Shown piece after piece: positions 1-13,300 of a stretch of 64,000 bases of DNA. Location: NCBI GenBank assembly GCA_036971475.1, contig JBAIZL010000008.1, positions 7,271,001-7,335,000 on the forward strand, written 5' to 3'. Under the pieces are notes generated by a model. The model did no database searches, was not told where the DNA came from, and worked only from the letters and a program-made list of their open reading frames with translations. Made by a program: the position numbers and the translations under genes. This DNA comes from Prosapia bicincta (lineage: Eukaryota; Arthropoda; Insecta; Hemiptera; Cercopidae). Position 1 is the stretch's first letter. Each line of letters opens with the position of its first letter.

Positions 1-21
1 TATTTTCATGAAATAAATTAC

Positions 22-154
22 CTGGTGAGTATGTATCTTCTTTCATGTGTTGTTCTCCAGAAAATGATCCTAGTCTACGGCGAGACAAACAAGGAGATCC
101 TGTGAGAGATACATCCTCTTCCGATGTCAATATCCCATTACCTATCCTGCGTAG
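22..154 (-). CDS. Formin exon: C-terminal tail, gene continues off window
   Basis: 133 nt, phase 0 start, phase 1 end. Ser/Arg-rich tail ([35 protein letters not shown]) typical of a regulatory phosphorylatable region. I set the acceptor at TTCTTTGTCAAAG because the nearer GCAG would give the wrong phase. Donor CAG|GTAATT shows at least one more exon below position 1. Confidence 0.75.
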
Positions 155-3100
155 CTTTGACAAAGAATTAAAAATAAGTTTTAGTTATCTATGATATAGG
201 TAAAAAATATATATATTCACAATAAACCATTTTCACAATATGGTCTAAGAATATTGTGTCTTTTCATTCTGACATTTTACCGATGCAGGTTTATTTTAAT
301 GAGAATTCTTTAGTTTAAGAATAAAATAATTTAATCTAAAGTATTTTTAAAATAAGTAATATGTTCTTATAATAAATATAATATAGAATAAATAGGATAA
401 TACTTCACTTACTTTTTATGTAGATTAAGAAATTTCAGTAGCACTTTTATTGTTTATTCTTGTCACAAAATAATATCTTTAGTTTAATGAATAAAAAAAA
501 AATATTATTTTATCATTAATATTTACACCAATTTTTAAAATAATCACATAACCTTCTGATTACTATGAAAATTGTAATTCTTTTAGGAGTATTTTTCAAA
601 AACAAAAATATAATATACATACAACCAAATATTTACCTTGATTTCCTTATCAGAGTCCTTTTTGTGAGGGAAGCCTGATCGAATGTCGTAGAGAAGTGAA
701 TCTACAATGTTGCAGTCGGATTCAGAGCCATTTGAGTGACCACTCACTGGAAAATTCCCAAAAGTGATTTAGAAAATTTTAGTTTCAATGTTATAAATTA
801 TTAATCACTTATATTACCATTAAGTCTACTGCAACAAATTAGGAATAACTGAATTTCTTTCAAAATCATGTTTCAAGTAGAAATATTTCTAAACCACATT
901 TTTAAAACTTATGTTGGTCAGACTAATGCTACTTATTTGATTTCAGATGCATAAGTTGTACTCTATTATCTTATAATTACTTGTTTCTACTAACCTATTG
1001 CCGTTTACAGACTAGATCCTAGTCATGATTATTTATTATTAGCGGGTATAAGGATCAGCCCAGCTAGTCATGAATGTCGTCATTGTTTGATTGATTTCTT
1101 TGGTTCAAGAGAGTTTATTTTTTGATATATCTCCTACAAGACTACACTTCTGTACTTCCTAAGGGATATTTATTGACTCTCAAAACTTATATCATAAAAA
1201 AAGTGTTTATGGCTCATTGACCTTCTGTCAGATATCTAAATATAATAGAACGTTTTAGCAGTTTTTATGTCAACTGGAGTGAGAAGTTCAGCATATATTT
1301 TACTCGGTGTTGGTTAGTAGATAATGTTTGTTATGGATCTTCTCTAAATATGGAGAATCTGATGTAGTCCGAGGTGGACTGTTTATTCAGCTGTGAGAGT
1401 GTGTGTAGTGACATTGATAGTGACAGTGAAGATTTGGTATAACTCTAAAATAAAGTTCTAAAAGAAATTATTTAGTGTGAATATTTTTTATAAATACAGT
1501 AAACTCCCGATTATCCGTGGGCTGATTAACCGGTTTGCGGATTATCCGGGGTCTGCCATTGTTTTACAAATATCCAATTTTTATTCCAATCAGATTACCA
1601 AATGGTGAATTACGACGTAAATACATATAAGGCTTAATAGAAGTTAAGATGAAGGGAATATATATGTTAATATGTAAGTACTAATTTTTACATTGAAAGG
1701 GAAGCATCCCGACACGGGCCAGCGAAATAAAAGGGGGCGAGCAGACTACTGTATATAAGAGACAATGACAAAATACTTGGACGCCCAAAAACCTAATGTG
1801 TATCATAAGATTGTAAACAAATGTCACCTAATCTCGGCTATAAATAGTCTAGGACGTGACATATGCATTATCCATGTCTGTCATCTACATTATCGATCTT
1901 TATGGCTTTGTGACACAAGTAGACACTGTGCGACAAAATGGTTCTCAAGACACTTAGATCGCACATTAAAGCTAAATCAATGCTCACAAAACTACAGACG
2001 AAAGTGACAAATTTTTTTGTTAAAAAGTGAAAGTATTATGTGTAAAGGAAATTACATATGTACATACATACTTACTTTTGACATATACTTATGTACGTAT
2101 TGTAAATAGTTAGACATATAAATGTACATGTTATAATCCGTCAAATACATCGACATTTTAAATTATTTTCTGTATTTATTTTGTCCTCTGAAGATTATTT
2201 GTGAATTACATTAACCGGGGGTCATTATTTGTGTAACTTATGGTATAATAATCGATTATTGATCGTTTTGCATATTCTTTGTTCATAGGGGATTATCCGG
2301 GGAATTCGTTATCCGGCGTTGCCGGGCCACCCTATTCCACGGATAATCGAGAGTTTACTGTAGTGTATTCTTGTATATATACAAAACAAATAATAATAAG
2401 GGGGCCTAGATGCTAAAGCAAACTTCAAGCTGTAAGTCACTTTCATTTTGTTTTTACTAATTACAGTTACACATAATAATCAATTAACAAATAATAAACT
2501 AATTAAGGCACAAAACAACGAATATAAACTTGTACCTGTAAAAAAAATGTAATATTTAGTGATTTATAAGTGAGACTATTTTTGTAGCGAAATACAACTC
2601 AATTGATGCGAGGAATTGATTTACTCATAACCACTAGTATCTGCGGGGCACATGTATTTATATAAGCAATAGGTTAAGGAAACACTATCTTAATATTCAC
2701 TTGTTTAATCAGAAGGAATTTAATAAAGAGCTTGAAACTTACATTGCCTTTTTTTAACAGCTAACTGTTCCTCCCGTTGCTTTCGCCTTGCTATAGCCTG
2801 CTCTTCCTGTACCCGTCTCCTGTCATTCTCCAATACAGCTTGTTTAAATTTAATACAGAACCCATGGAAAACACGGAAACATTCTTCTAATTTGAATGTA
2901 GCTGGATCTTCACAAAAAAACTCAGAGAGAGATTTTCGCACATTTTCTAACTCTGTCATATCTTTTTGTAAGATGCTTACTTCTTGCTGGGCACTCTGCA
3001 AGAGAAATAACACATAAAGGCTATATTAATAAGCATATTACTTTATACAGTTACTATTTATACTAATGACAAGTAAAGACGTTTAATAATTCCACAATTT

Positions 3101-4310
3101 TTTTCTCAATTTTTATTTCATATGTAGTTACTAAAAAATTTCTAATTTGCCTTTTAGAAATAAAATTTAATTATATATAACTTTAATTTCATTATTGGTT
3201 TTCATATAACCTTATTTTGAATTATTATACTATCACTTTTTTTAAATAATAAATTAAGGCATAAACTTAGTAATATTATTATGTGACAAACTTGTTAATA
3301 AATTAAATAACTTAATGTACCTGTAAGAATTCTATCATTTGAGATTTTATTTCTTTTTCCGTTGAAGGTAAATCAATTTGTTTCCGTATTTTCTTGATTC
3401 TTGTATCTAGAGTATTGATTTCATTTTGGAGTTGTTCTACAGTTGTTCTGAAACAGAATAACCTTTGTTAATTTATACTGTCTATTTACTTTTGTATCAG
3501 AAAAATCTTTTAATGAAAACAGTAATCAATAAATATAATGAAAGCTTTCATTGATGGTTGATGTAATTTCTAACAAACAACAAAACATTCCTTTTTCTAA
3601 GAAATATGAAATATATCTAGAAACATATTCAACATTCATAAAAACAAAAAATTAATTGTATTAAATAAAGGATAAAATTAGGGAAAAGATATTTAATAAT
3701 TACATATTATGATAGAGCTTGAAAAAAATCATTCTTTTTTTTAATGTTTAATTCTAATTATCACTACTTTTAATTCAAAATATATATACGTTTAATAATA
3801 TATTTCTACTTCAACAAAAGGTTTTTATTAATAATTTTTATTAATTGTTAATTACTAAAAGTTAAAAACATTTTACTTACAGAAAAATGTAGTTTATTGC
3901 ATCCATCAGGAACAAAGCTTGATGAAATCATATAAATATATTTTAAACAGACAAGCAAAATCGGTTTAAGATATTTTAATATTTTTAAATATGGAAATTA
4001 AGTAATAAAAATTCCGTTTTAAATTATGCTGTAATAGAGATGATCTAGACATACTTTGTTACATTCCCAAAGTATAACATTGTAAATGTAAAAGGCTATT
4101 TTGCTTTTGTTATGATATTTTAATAAAAATGAAAATTTGTTAAAATAACTCTTTAATCTATAAAAATGTTTGAATTGTTACATATGTTTTAGGCCTATAG
4201 CTTACATTATTGTAATTTTCATTCCTGATGATGTTGGTACTGTTTACCAACGAAAAGCTTTGGATATAAATTAATAAATATTCTTGTATTTGAATAACCT
4301 ATGTTGTTTT

Positions 4311-4353
<43 letters not shown>

Positions 4354-7300
4354 GTTTATAAAAATTTTAAAAAGCTGTTGGGCACAGTAAGGCTATTTCG
4401 AGAATTAATTATTTAGGCAGAATTTTTGTTCATTATTGGAAAATGTTTACATTTAGACTTAAATTGAATAGCGACTTGGCACACATATAATTTGATTACA
4501 ATCCATTTATGAAATACTGAGACATGATGTTTTTTTAAAACTAAGCTATCCTCAGTAAAATTATTTCAATTTGTCTTGATCAGATACTGATGAAGATCAC
4601 TTAGTGCGATCTAAACGTTGTTTCTCAGTAGACTTTTCGTAAATTTACTTATAAACTTAGTAAGTCATTATTTTATTAAGTAAAAAGGAATAATAATTGT
4701 TAGAGATTAGACTATAAAGTCTGGGATGCACCAGGATGACGATAATACAGACAAACATGAGAAAGGAGAAAGGTATTTCCATAATAAATTTTTGGAAACA
4801 GGAAAACTATAAATTTGGAATGATTTCTTGTGAGAAGAAATCCTCATTTATATGAAATGAAGAGACTTTGCCTAAATCAGATGTATATTATTGATCTACT
4901 ATTTTAGAACCATGAGAATGCATTTTATGTAGTAATTTGATCAGTGGCGCATTTAACGGACGAGGGCTTTGGGGCTTAAGAAATGTAGAAAAGTGAAAAT
5001 GTTCAAGCTATAAAATAACACTATAAATGTAAAATAAAATGCTATTCCTTATGTTTGCATTAAGCTGTTTGTTCCTGATTTAAATATACTTATTAATTAG
5101 TAGAATGTTTTAAAAAACCCATATTAATCACTATAATATGATCTTATAATCATTAATAAACACACCCATCACAATGTAATAGGTGTTATGTATTGTAAAT
5201 ATATAATGATTGTGTAATGTCTCAGAGTAGGCCTATAACTACTATTTTCCTCAGATAGAAGACTCTTAGAGTTTACACTATAGCTAACATATTGCCTAAA
5301 TATTTTCTGGGCGTGTGGACCCCTTTTCCTTCCCCCACCCACCAGCTCCTCCAAAATATTTTCTGGATTTGTCAATGACTTGTAACATTCTTTCTATGGG
5401 GACTGGTCAAATCATAGTGCCTCCTTCTATGTGCTAACTATTTTAAAATTTTATTAGTTGAATAATATGAAGGAAGGGAAGTATAAATTTACTTACTTTG
5501 TGGCGTCTTCCAAAGCTGACATGTCTTCCTGAAATCTTAGCAAATCCTTTCTCTTCTTTTCTGCTTGCTGAAATTTTGAAATAATTAACACTGTGTACAA
5601 ATCAATAAACAAATGTTTTAACATTTTTGAAAACAGATACAAAAATTGGTAATAATTAATATTTCTTTATTACACTTTTGCTATTACTTGTGACCAGACT
5701 TTTTGTTAACTAAAAGTTGTTAAATTGTTAACTTACACTTGGAGGAAACGTTTTCGTCTTACGACTTCTTCAGCCTCGTATTTTTGCCGCTAGGAATACT
5801 GCAGTTGTGCTTCCTTGGTACCATTTTTTTAGAAGTGATGTGATCGAAGAGTATGTATGATCTGTGCCGTTTGTTCATTTAGGATGTAATTTTTATGTGT
5901 GTTGCTATGTCTATATATTTCATACTGTTCTAGTGTGTTTAATTTATGGCCTTTGTTGCATGTGTGGAGGATGTTAATCCTACAATCATACTTTTGCATA
6001 AGTGTTTAGTGTCCATGAGGTGATTTGCGAAGGTGGATTCTATAGTAGTGTGCAGTGGGCTTTTGTGTTCTTTATATCTTTTGGTGAAAGATCTGCCTGT
6101 TCACGAAAAAAGTCTGGTCACAAGTAATAACAAAAGTGTAATCAGGAATTAACAACCAGCTCGTCATGAACAGCAACAAGATTTCAATAAATAATATTTA
6201 GTAACTTTTTTATTCTTCTTGTATTTAAACAATTTTTTGTTATCATTTATGAAAAATACATTTGTAACAAAGCATACATAGTAATTATATTATTTTAATG
6301 CCTTAAAAGCAGATAAAACTCTGTGGGTTATAAAAATTATTACAAACAATATTTTCTATAGGAACATAATTAAATATATTTACCAGTGCTACATAATGAA
6401 TGAGATTCATTCCTGGCTTATTGGCTCTGATGTCTGTCAACTTCTGCAAAGAGCTAAGCTTGACCCCCGCTGCATTTCCTGCATAACCTCCCTGTAAATT
6501 AAATATTTGGGAAGTTATCATTTGAAAACGCCACTCAGTTCAAAATAAATAAATTATTCACGATTAGAGAATTCTAGAAAATAATTAGGTTGTGGCTCTC
6601 GGGGGAGTGTCAAAGTTAATGAAAACATTTATAGCCAAGTAACAGATATTTTTAATTGAAAAAAAATCTAATCTTGCGTATTGAGAAACTACCTAAACAT
6701 TTAAACTGTTATAATATAAGAAACAATATTACAAAACCTTTTCATTTAATACTAAAATTTGAACTACAAATAACAAATTAATTAGAGCTAAAAGTTTTGC
6801 AAAATTTTAAATGAAGACCGTCTAAAATATGACCAAAATATTTGACAATAACCTTTTATCTTAACATTAACAATTTTCAAGAAATATTGTAACATAACCT
6901 ATGTGTAAAACAGCTGTTTTACAACATAACCTATAACACACAATCAGCTGTTGCATGAAATCATATGCAAGTGAATTTTATTCACTTTGAGATGACTCAT
7001 AGCGTAACATGGCAGAAATTATACTGTCAGTGAAATTGTATCCTTATGGCCATCCAATAAGTTTTTGTGGGAGTTGATGAAGACGTTTTCACTTCAATAA
7101 CATAAAATTTCCTGTAATAATTATTATTATTTATTTGCTTTCATCTTTAACTTGAGAAACTAGTTTACACTTATATACCTTAACATATAATTAAATGGTA
7201 CTTAACTAAGTGAATACGTGATTGCTTAATTGCTGATGCGTTTCGAAACATTCGTTCCTTTTACGATGCAAAGCCTCTACGTATAGACTTAGTTAAGTAT

Positions 7301-10300
7301 AATTTAATTCTAGTTTAATCAGTGAATTCAAGATGATTACAACAAGCATCTTTAACATATGTTAACATATGTGAATGTATAATATAGTAATATGAAGTAA
7401 GTGCTATTATAGGCAATTATTACCATATAATTACATGGTGAACTGAATGGAAAACAATTATTTAGATAAAAAGAGTGTTTCAATAAAATAAAACGTTTTA
7501 CTTAGAGAGCAAATTTATTCTGACTTATTACACGGTTTATGAAAGTTATACATCCTCACTTCATATTTCTATCTTAATCGTACATTTTCTAATTATTAAA
7601 TTTCACCAGCTGAAAATAAGTGGTTCTTACTTAAACAAAAAATGTAACAAATTTTACAATATTTTATAAAATGCTAATTTTACTTACAGAATTCAGAAAG
7701 TTTCCTGCCACTAAAACCATGTAAAGAACTTCTTGCAATGGCTTGTTTGTCATTAAATCTGGAACATTAAAAATAACCACAATTACCTTTGCAAAAGCCA
7801 AACGGTTTTAATGATAGTGATAAAATTGTATTGTTCAAAATGCGGTAAGTATCATGATAATGACTCCTCAAATTATAAACGTGTTACGGGTCTTAGAAAA
7901 CAAATACTGTATAATGCAGAAGAAAGAAGAACTCGTAGAAGTATTGCCTTACAAACACTTCTATGAAAATGAACATTTAAAACTGTTTGATAAATAATGC
8001 TGTACGAATGTATGCTTTACAGTTGTCTTCAATGCTTTAATTCATGTTTGTAGTAATATAACATCTAAGCCAGAAAATTATTTATTTCATAGTTTGTCAC
8101 ATTCATTGTTGTCCACCTGGACCCGAGTTACTGGCCATGTCATGCAATGAGTGGGTCGCCCAGAATTGGGTGAATTAGCTCGGTTTACTATTATAATATG
8201 TCCTCAACTCTTAAAGAAGACAATTGCCTGTTTGTGTCAATTTATAGATGAAGTTAAGAGGCGTAACTGTGTGCATGGTTTTTTATTTGTGTCTTTGTAA
8301 GATTCATGAAGATTTAAATGATAATTGTATATTTATTGTTTTATATTTTGTACATTATTTATAAAGTTTAATTCAACTCCTACTATTAGTTCACGCTCTC
8401 CTTACATATAACATGTTCAAATTTTCAATCGTTATTAAAATACTTTTTATTCATCCACTCAAGTTATTCATGAGGAAAACCTAATTTTAAACTATTTAAC
8501 TAAGTGAATACGTAATTGGTTACTTGCTGACGCATTTCAAAACAATCGTTCCTTTTACGAAGCTAACACTCTACTGGCGGCTTTGGCTGTTTACAAAACG
8601 GTATGACAGGGTTGGATTTATAATAGTGGGTTAGGTCTCGGCGTTTTGTGTGATGTATTGGAAAAGACTATTGGCTTCAAAGTGTGTGTGGTCGTTTAAT
8701 ATATTTTCCCTAAGCAATTAAGTAAGCAATTACGTATTCACTTAGTTAAGTAGTTTAAAATTAGTTTAATTAGTATAGTTTTAATTAGAATTTGAATTCA
8801 AGATGATTACATCAAGAAACTTCATGAGGATAGTTTAAATGAAAATTGTATCTGTTGTTTTATATTTTGTACATTATTTAAAATGTTTAATTCAACTCCT
8901 ACTGTTAATTCACACTCTCTTTACATATAACATGTTAAAATTTCCAATCGTTAGTAAAATACTTTTTATTCATCCACACAAGTTAAAAAATATTTTGTTA
9001 AACTTGTAATGGATGAGATTTGATGTTCTACTTGATGACCACCCTGTCTGGCCTAACAACACACTCTCAAAAATATTTTAAACCCAACGACATTTATAAC
9101 GCCGCAAGAGTTTACAAACTAACTTGCAGTTCGTGCTCCAGTTTTTACATAGCTCGACAGGAAGGTCATTTTACACACGCTACCAAGAACATATAAACGC
9201 ACTAACAAACAATAACTACCAATCAAACTTCACCGAACATCTCATATCCACAAAACATGACCACATAAACATACCATCCAAACTAAAAATCCTTCATAAA
9301 CAAAAATAACAAATATTACACAACCGAATAATACGAAATATATAAACATTTCAAACTACACCCTACACACATACTCAACACCCAATTACATTATAACTCA
9401 CTCACACTTTCAACATCATAACTCCTAATACTCACCAAATACACCCACACCCCCACCATAATATCCCACCCCCACCCTAACCTACAAAAACCTTGAGACC
9501 AGTTTCGTCTGAGTTGACAATGGAACACATCTCTCGAAACGACAGTCCTCTACAAATATAAGTAAGTGCTACTATAGGCAAGTTGTAAAATATTTACACG
9601 TGTTTCAGTAATTTTAGTTCTGAATCTGACTCTGAAAGCAAGGTAAATGATGACTGATCTTGAATGTTCAATGATATATTGGGTATAAAAACGGTTTATT
9701 TTACACAAGCAAGAGGGATAAAATTACATGGAAAGTTTATGTTAAAAATGATTTCAAATATCTTTATGAACCAAGCTTCAAATAAGTAGGAGATTTAGTA
9801 AGTAAAAATTGAATTATAATTTTAAGTTTCTAAGGATAGTATCCATATACAACCAGTTGTAGCAAACTAACTATAAAAGTATATAAACATTTTATAGAAA
9901 CTTAATTCATCTAGAAATTTAAGAAGGTTAAAAATATGTGTAGAGCAGAATCTGTTATGGTAGAGTTGCATTAGTAAAGGAGAGACAGTGACTTGAGAAT
10001 CTAGGCCTGGATAAGGAGGGTTAAAATAGACACTTGAATGTGTACAAATTGTTTTACTCTTGTCAAGCCTAGAGTTAGAGGGTTTTCTGTCCTATAAGCA
10101 TACAGATGCATTACATATTCTGTCCTAGAAATGTTAGTATGTGTTCTAACCTATATTATACTCCAGAGGTGAAAAGATCCTATAAAATCTAACAAATATG
10201 CTGAAAAATCCAATAATGTTTTTTTTCAATGAAAATATTTTTAATATTAAAATATTCAGGATTCTAATGTCACAATTCTGAATTCATAACAGAACTCTGA

Positions 10301-13300
10301 TGAAATGGGAGACGATAATAATTGGTTTTGTAATTAATTATCTTTGTAAAACTTAGTATTTAGTCTTCAGAAAGAGCATGAACATTGTTGGTATGCTCAA
10401 AATGTCAAAGTTCAATAAATCATTTGATATTTCTCTCATTTCATCAGATTCTTGTTATAAAAATATGTTTTAAGAAGAAATTCAAAATTGTTTGTAGGAT
10501 ATCTAACCTAAACAATATACAGGTGATAACATTCTACTCAATTGTTGCTTAAACAGATTCATACTTATGTATAAATAAATAAATAACTGTACACAAACTC
10601 ACCAAACATACGTTATTGTCATACCTGTTTTGATGAGTTATGTCATCATCAACAGTGACACCATTGCAGTTGTAAATTTGTAGTAAATTGTGAATTTATT
10701 TGACAATAAAGTATATTGTTTTGTGAGTTTGTGTGGAATATTTATTTATTTACAAGCCAATTATTACTTATAGATTAACACTTGTTTTGTTTGTAGAAAA
10801 GCTAAATGAGTATATGTTTGAGGACAATTTTCTGCCATTCCCAACTTTTCAATATTCTCTTCTGTTGACGCGTTTCGGATTAACTTCATTTTCAATACTT
10901 CAATAGTACTGGTCGCCCAATTTTGAGCTCGTCTTTATATACCGTTAGCCATGCCCCCCAATACTTCTACTACTTAATAACTGTATACTTTAAAAGTTTA
11001 AAATTATTAAGTAGGTGGACGCAAGAAGCAAGAGTAAGCATGCACCAATATAGTATGGAAGTGGGGGGGAGGCGTGGCTAACGGTATATAAAGACGAGCT
11101 CAAAATTACCAGTACTATTGAAATTTTGAAAATGGAGTTAATCCGAAACACGCCAACAGAAGAGAATATTGAAAAGTTAGGAATGGCAGAAAAATGTACT
11201 GAAACATACAGAAATATTCCTAACAGAAATGAAGATGAGTATAATAATAATTTCAAGCTAAATGAGAATATTTTCCCCAATGACAGTGAGCCCCCAAAAA
11301 CAGCTACACTTAGCTTTATAAAGCAAAAAACAAGAGAAGTGACAATAACAAGGGATTCAAATTCATAATGTTTATTGTTTGCACCTACACAGATGATCCA
11401 GTTTGAATAAATTACTAAAACTAGACTAAAGTTTGAATAAAAGGACTGTTATTATAAGTGTGAGTTCTCTTAGCATATAAAACTGAAAAACTTAGAACTT
11501 TTTTAGGAATAGCAAGAACATTGTTAACAAGTGTTTCAAATATGATCCAAAGCTTGGCAATACCAAACCAGATTTGAATATTCAATGCCAGCATTACAGC
11601 ACAAGGGCAGTTAGAATAGTTAACAATCCACTAAATATGTAGGATCTTTAATCTTATGCTCCAAAATAAACAGTACTGAAATGATTGTAAGAATTAATTT
11701 TATTTACATAGTTTTACAAAGACATTCAAGTAAAAAGAAGCTGAATCGGTTAGACTCAGGTATAAATATGTTCTATATGACCTCCGATCAATGTGAAACA
11801 GAACACTTGTTCCGTTCTTGAAGGTTTTGCATCATTCAAACTACAGCTGATTCAATTTCAGTAGTGTTTCTTTTGGCTCACACGGTATATCATTGGTTTC
11901 TTGACATCACTAACTTAATTTTATACTTCTTTATATCAGAAAAGTTTCTATTTTCATAGCTTATTTGGATGCAATCAAACAATTCTGTTATATTAAAAAA
12001 CATTCGATCCACTCCTCCATGAAGAAGAAAACAGTTTAAAGATGGAATTATTTGTGGGAGTAGATAGACAGAACTTGCTACTAAGGAAACTGCTTTAGAC
12101 AAATTTAATTTACCTTCGCCCGCTACAATCATTGCATTTACGCTGGGTTCCAAGTAGCTCATATTGGCTGCAAATTCTTCTTTCAACAGCATACTCTCTA
12201 TTCTTAATTTGTAGCTGTAAAATAAATGACATGGTTTTGAAAATTTAAAGAGCTTACCTAATATTTAAATGATTTGTATATAGTAACAAAGTTCAATGAA
12301 CACATTTTTGTGACATATTTAAGTGACATATTTATGACTGATTTTAAATTAACTCTATCAGAAATGCTGGAAATTATTTTTTTTAAAAATACAAACTTTT
12401 TTAAACATTTTTATTCTTGAAAAGTACTCTTTTTTTGTTAGAAAATTAAAATAATATCTATAAACATTTGAACATATATTAGTAGGTTACACTTGCCTGT
12501 AGTAGCACATACTTTTTTGATTATTAAGCATGACCATTTCAGGAGATGTCTCCCATTGTCAACTCAAAACACCTAACCAGATTTGAGTTTGTGACAGTTT
12601 TGACAATGGGATACATCTCCCAAAATGGTCATCCTAAATATTAAAAAAAGTAAGTGCTACCATAGGGAAATGTAACATACTAATATATGTTCAAGCGTTT
12701 TTAGTTAAAAGCTAGTAGCTTAAAGGAAGATGGAATCAAATAACTTTAAATAATGTATTATTTGATTTTATCTGTAACATGAGCTACTTAAATTCTCGGA
12801 CATATATGGCACTTGTCTGTAGTAACACTTACTTTTTTGTTTAATGAGGCTGGCCATTTTGGGAGATGTATCCCATCATAAACTCAAATCTACATGACCC
12901 CTTAATTTTGGAGGTTATAATGTCAACAAATGTTTGTGGATTACATTGTAATTGGATGTTGGGTATTTGTGTAAATTGAAATTTTTGTATATTTCATATG
13001 TTCGGTTGTGTAAGTGGGCTATTTTCATTTTGTTTCTGAATACTTTGAAAATTTGAGGTTACGTTATAGAACCAAATTTACACAAGTATAAAATCAAATC
13101 TACAAACTTTACACAAACTAAATGAAAATAACTGAGTCCACAAATTATCTGCCACCTAAAACCCTCCTCCTTAAACAACAAAAGTAAATGCTATTACAAC
13201 CAAGTGATAAAAAATGTGCAAGTCTTTAAGAATAAAAATATACTAAAATATAGTGAAAATTTTAAGAGTAATAAATTTTTTAAATGTAATTGCAACTTAA

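Noticed and set aside
22..146. Formin exon acceptor at GCAG next to position 147
   Set aside because: Would put the exon out of phase with the preceding exon; the AAG acceptor after position 154 restores phase 0.
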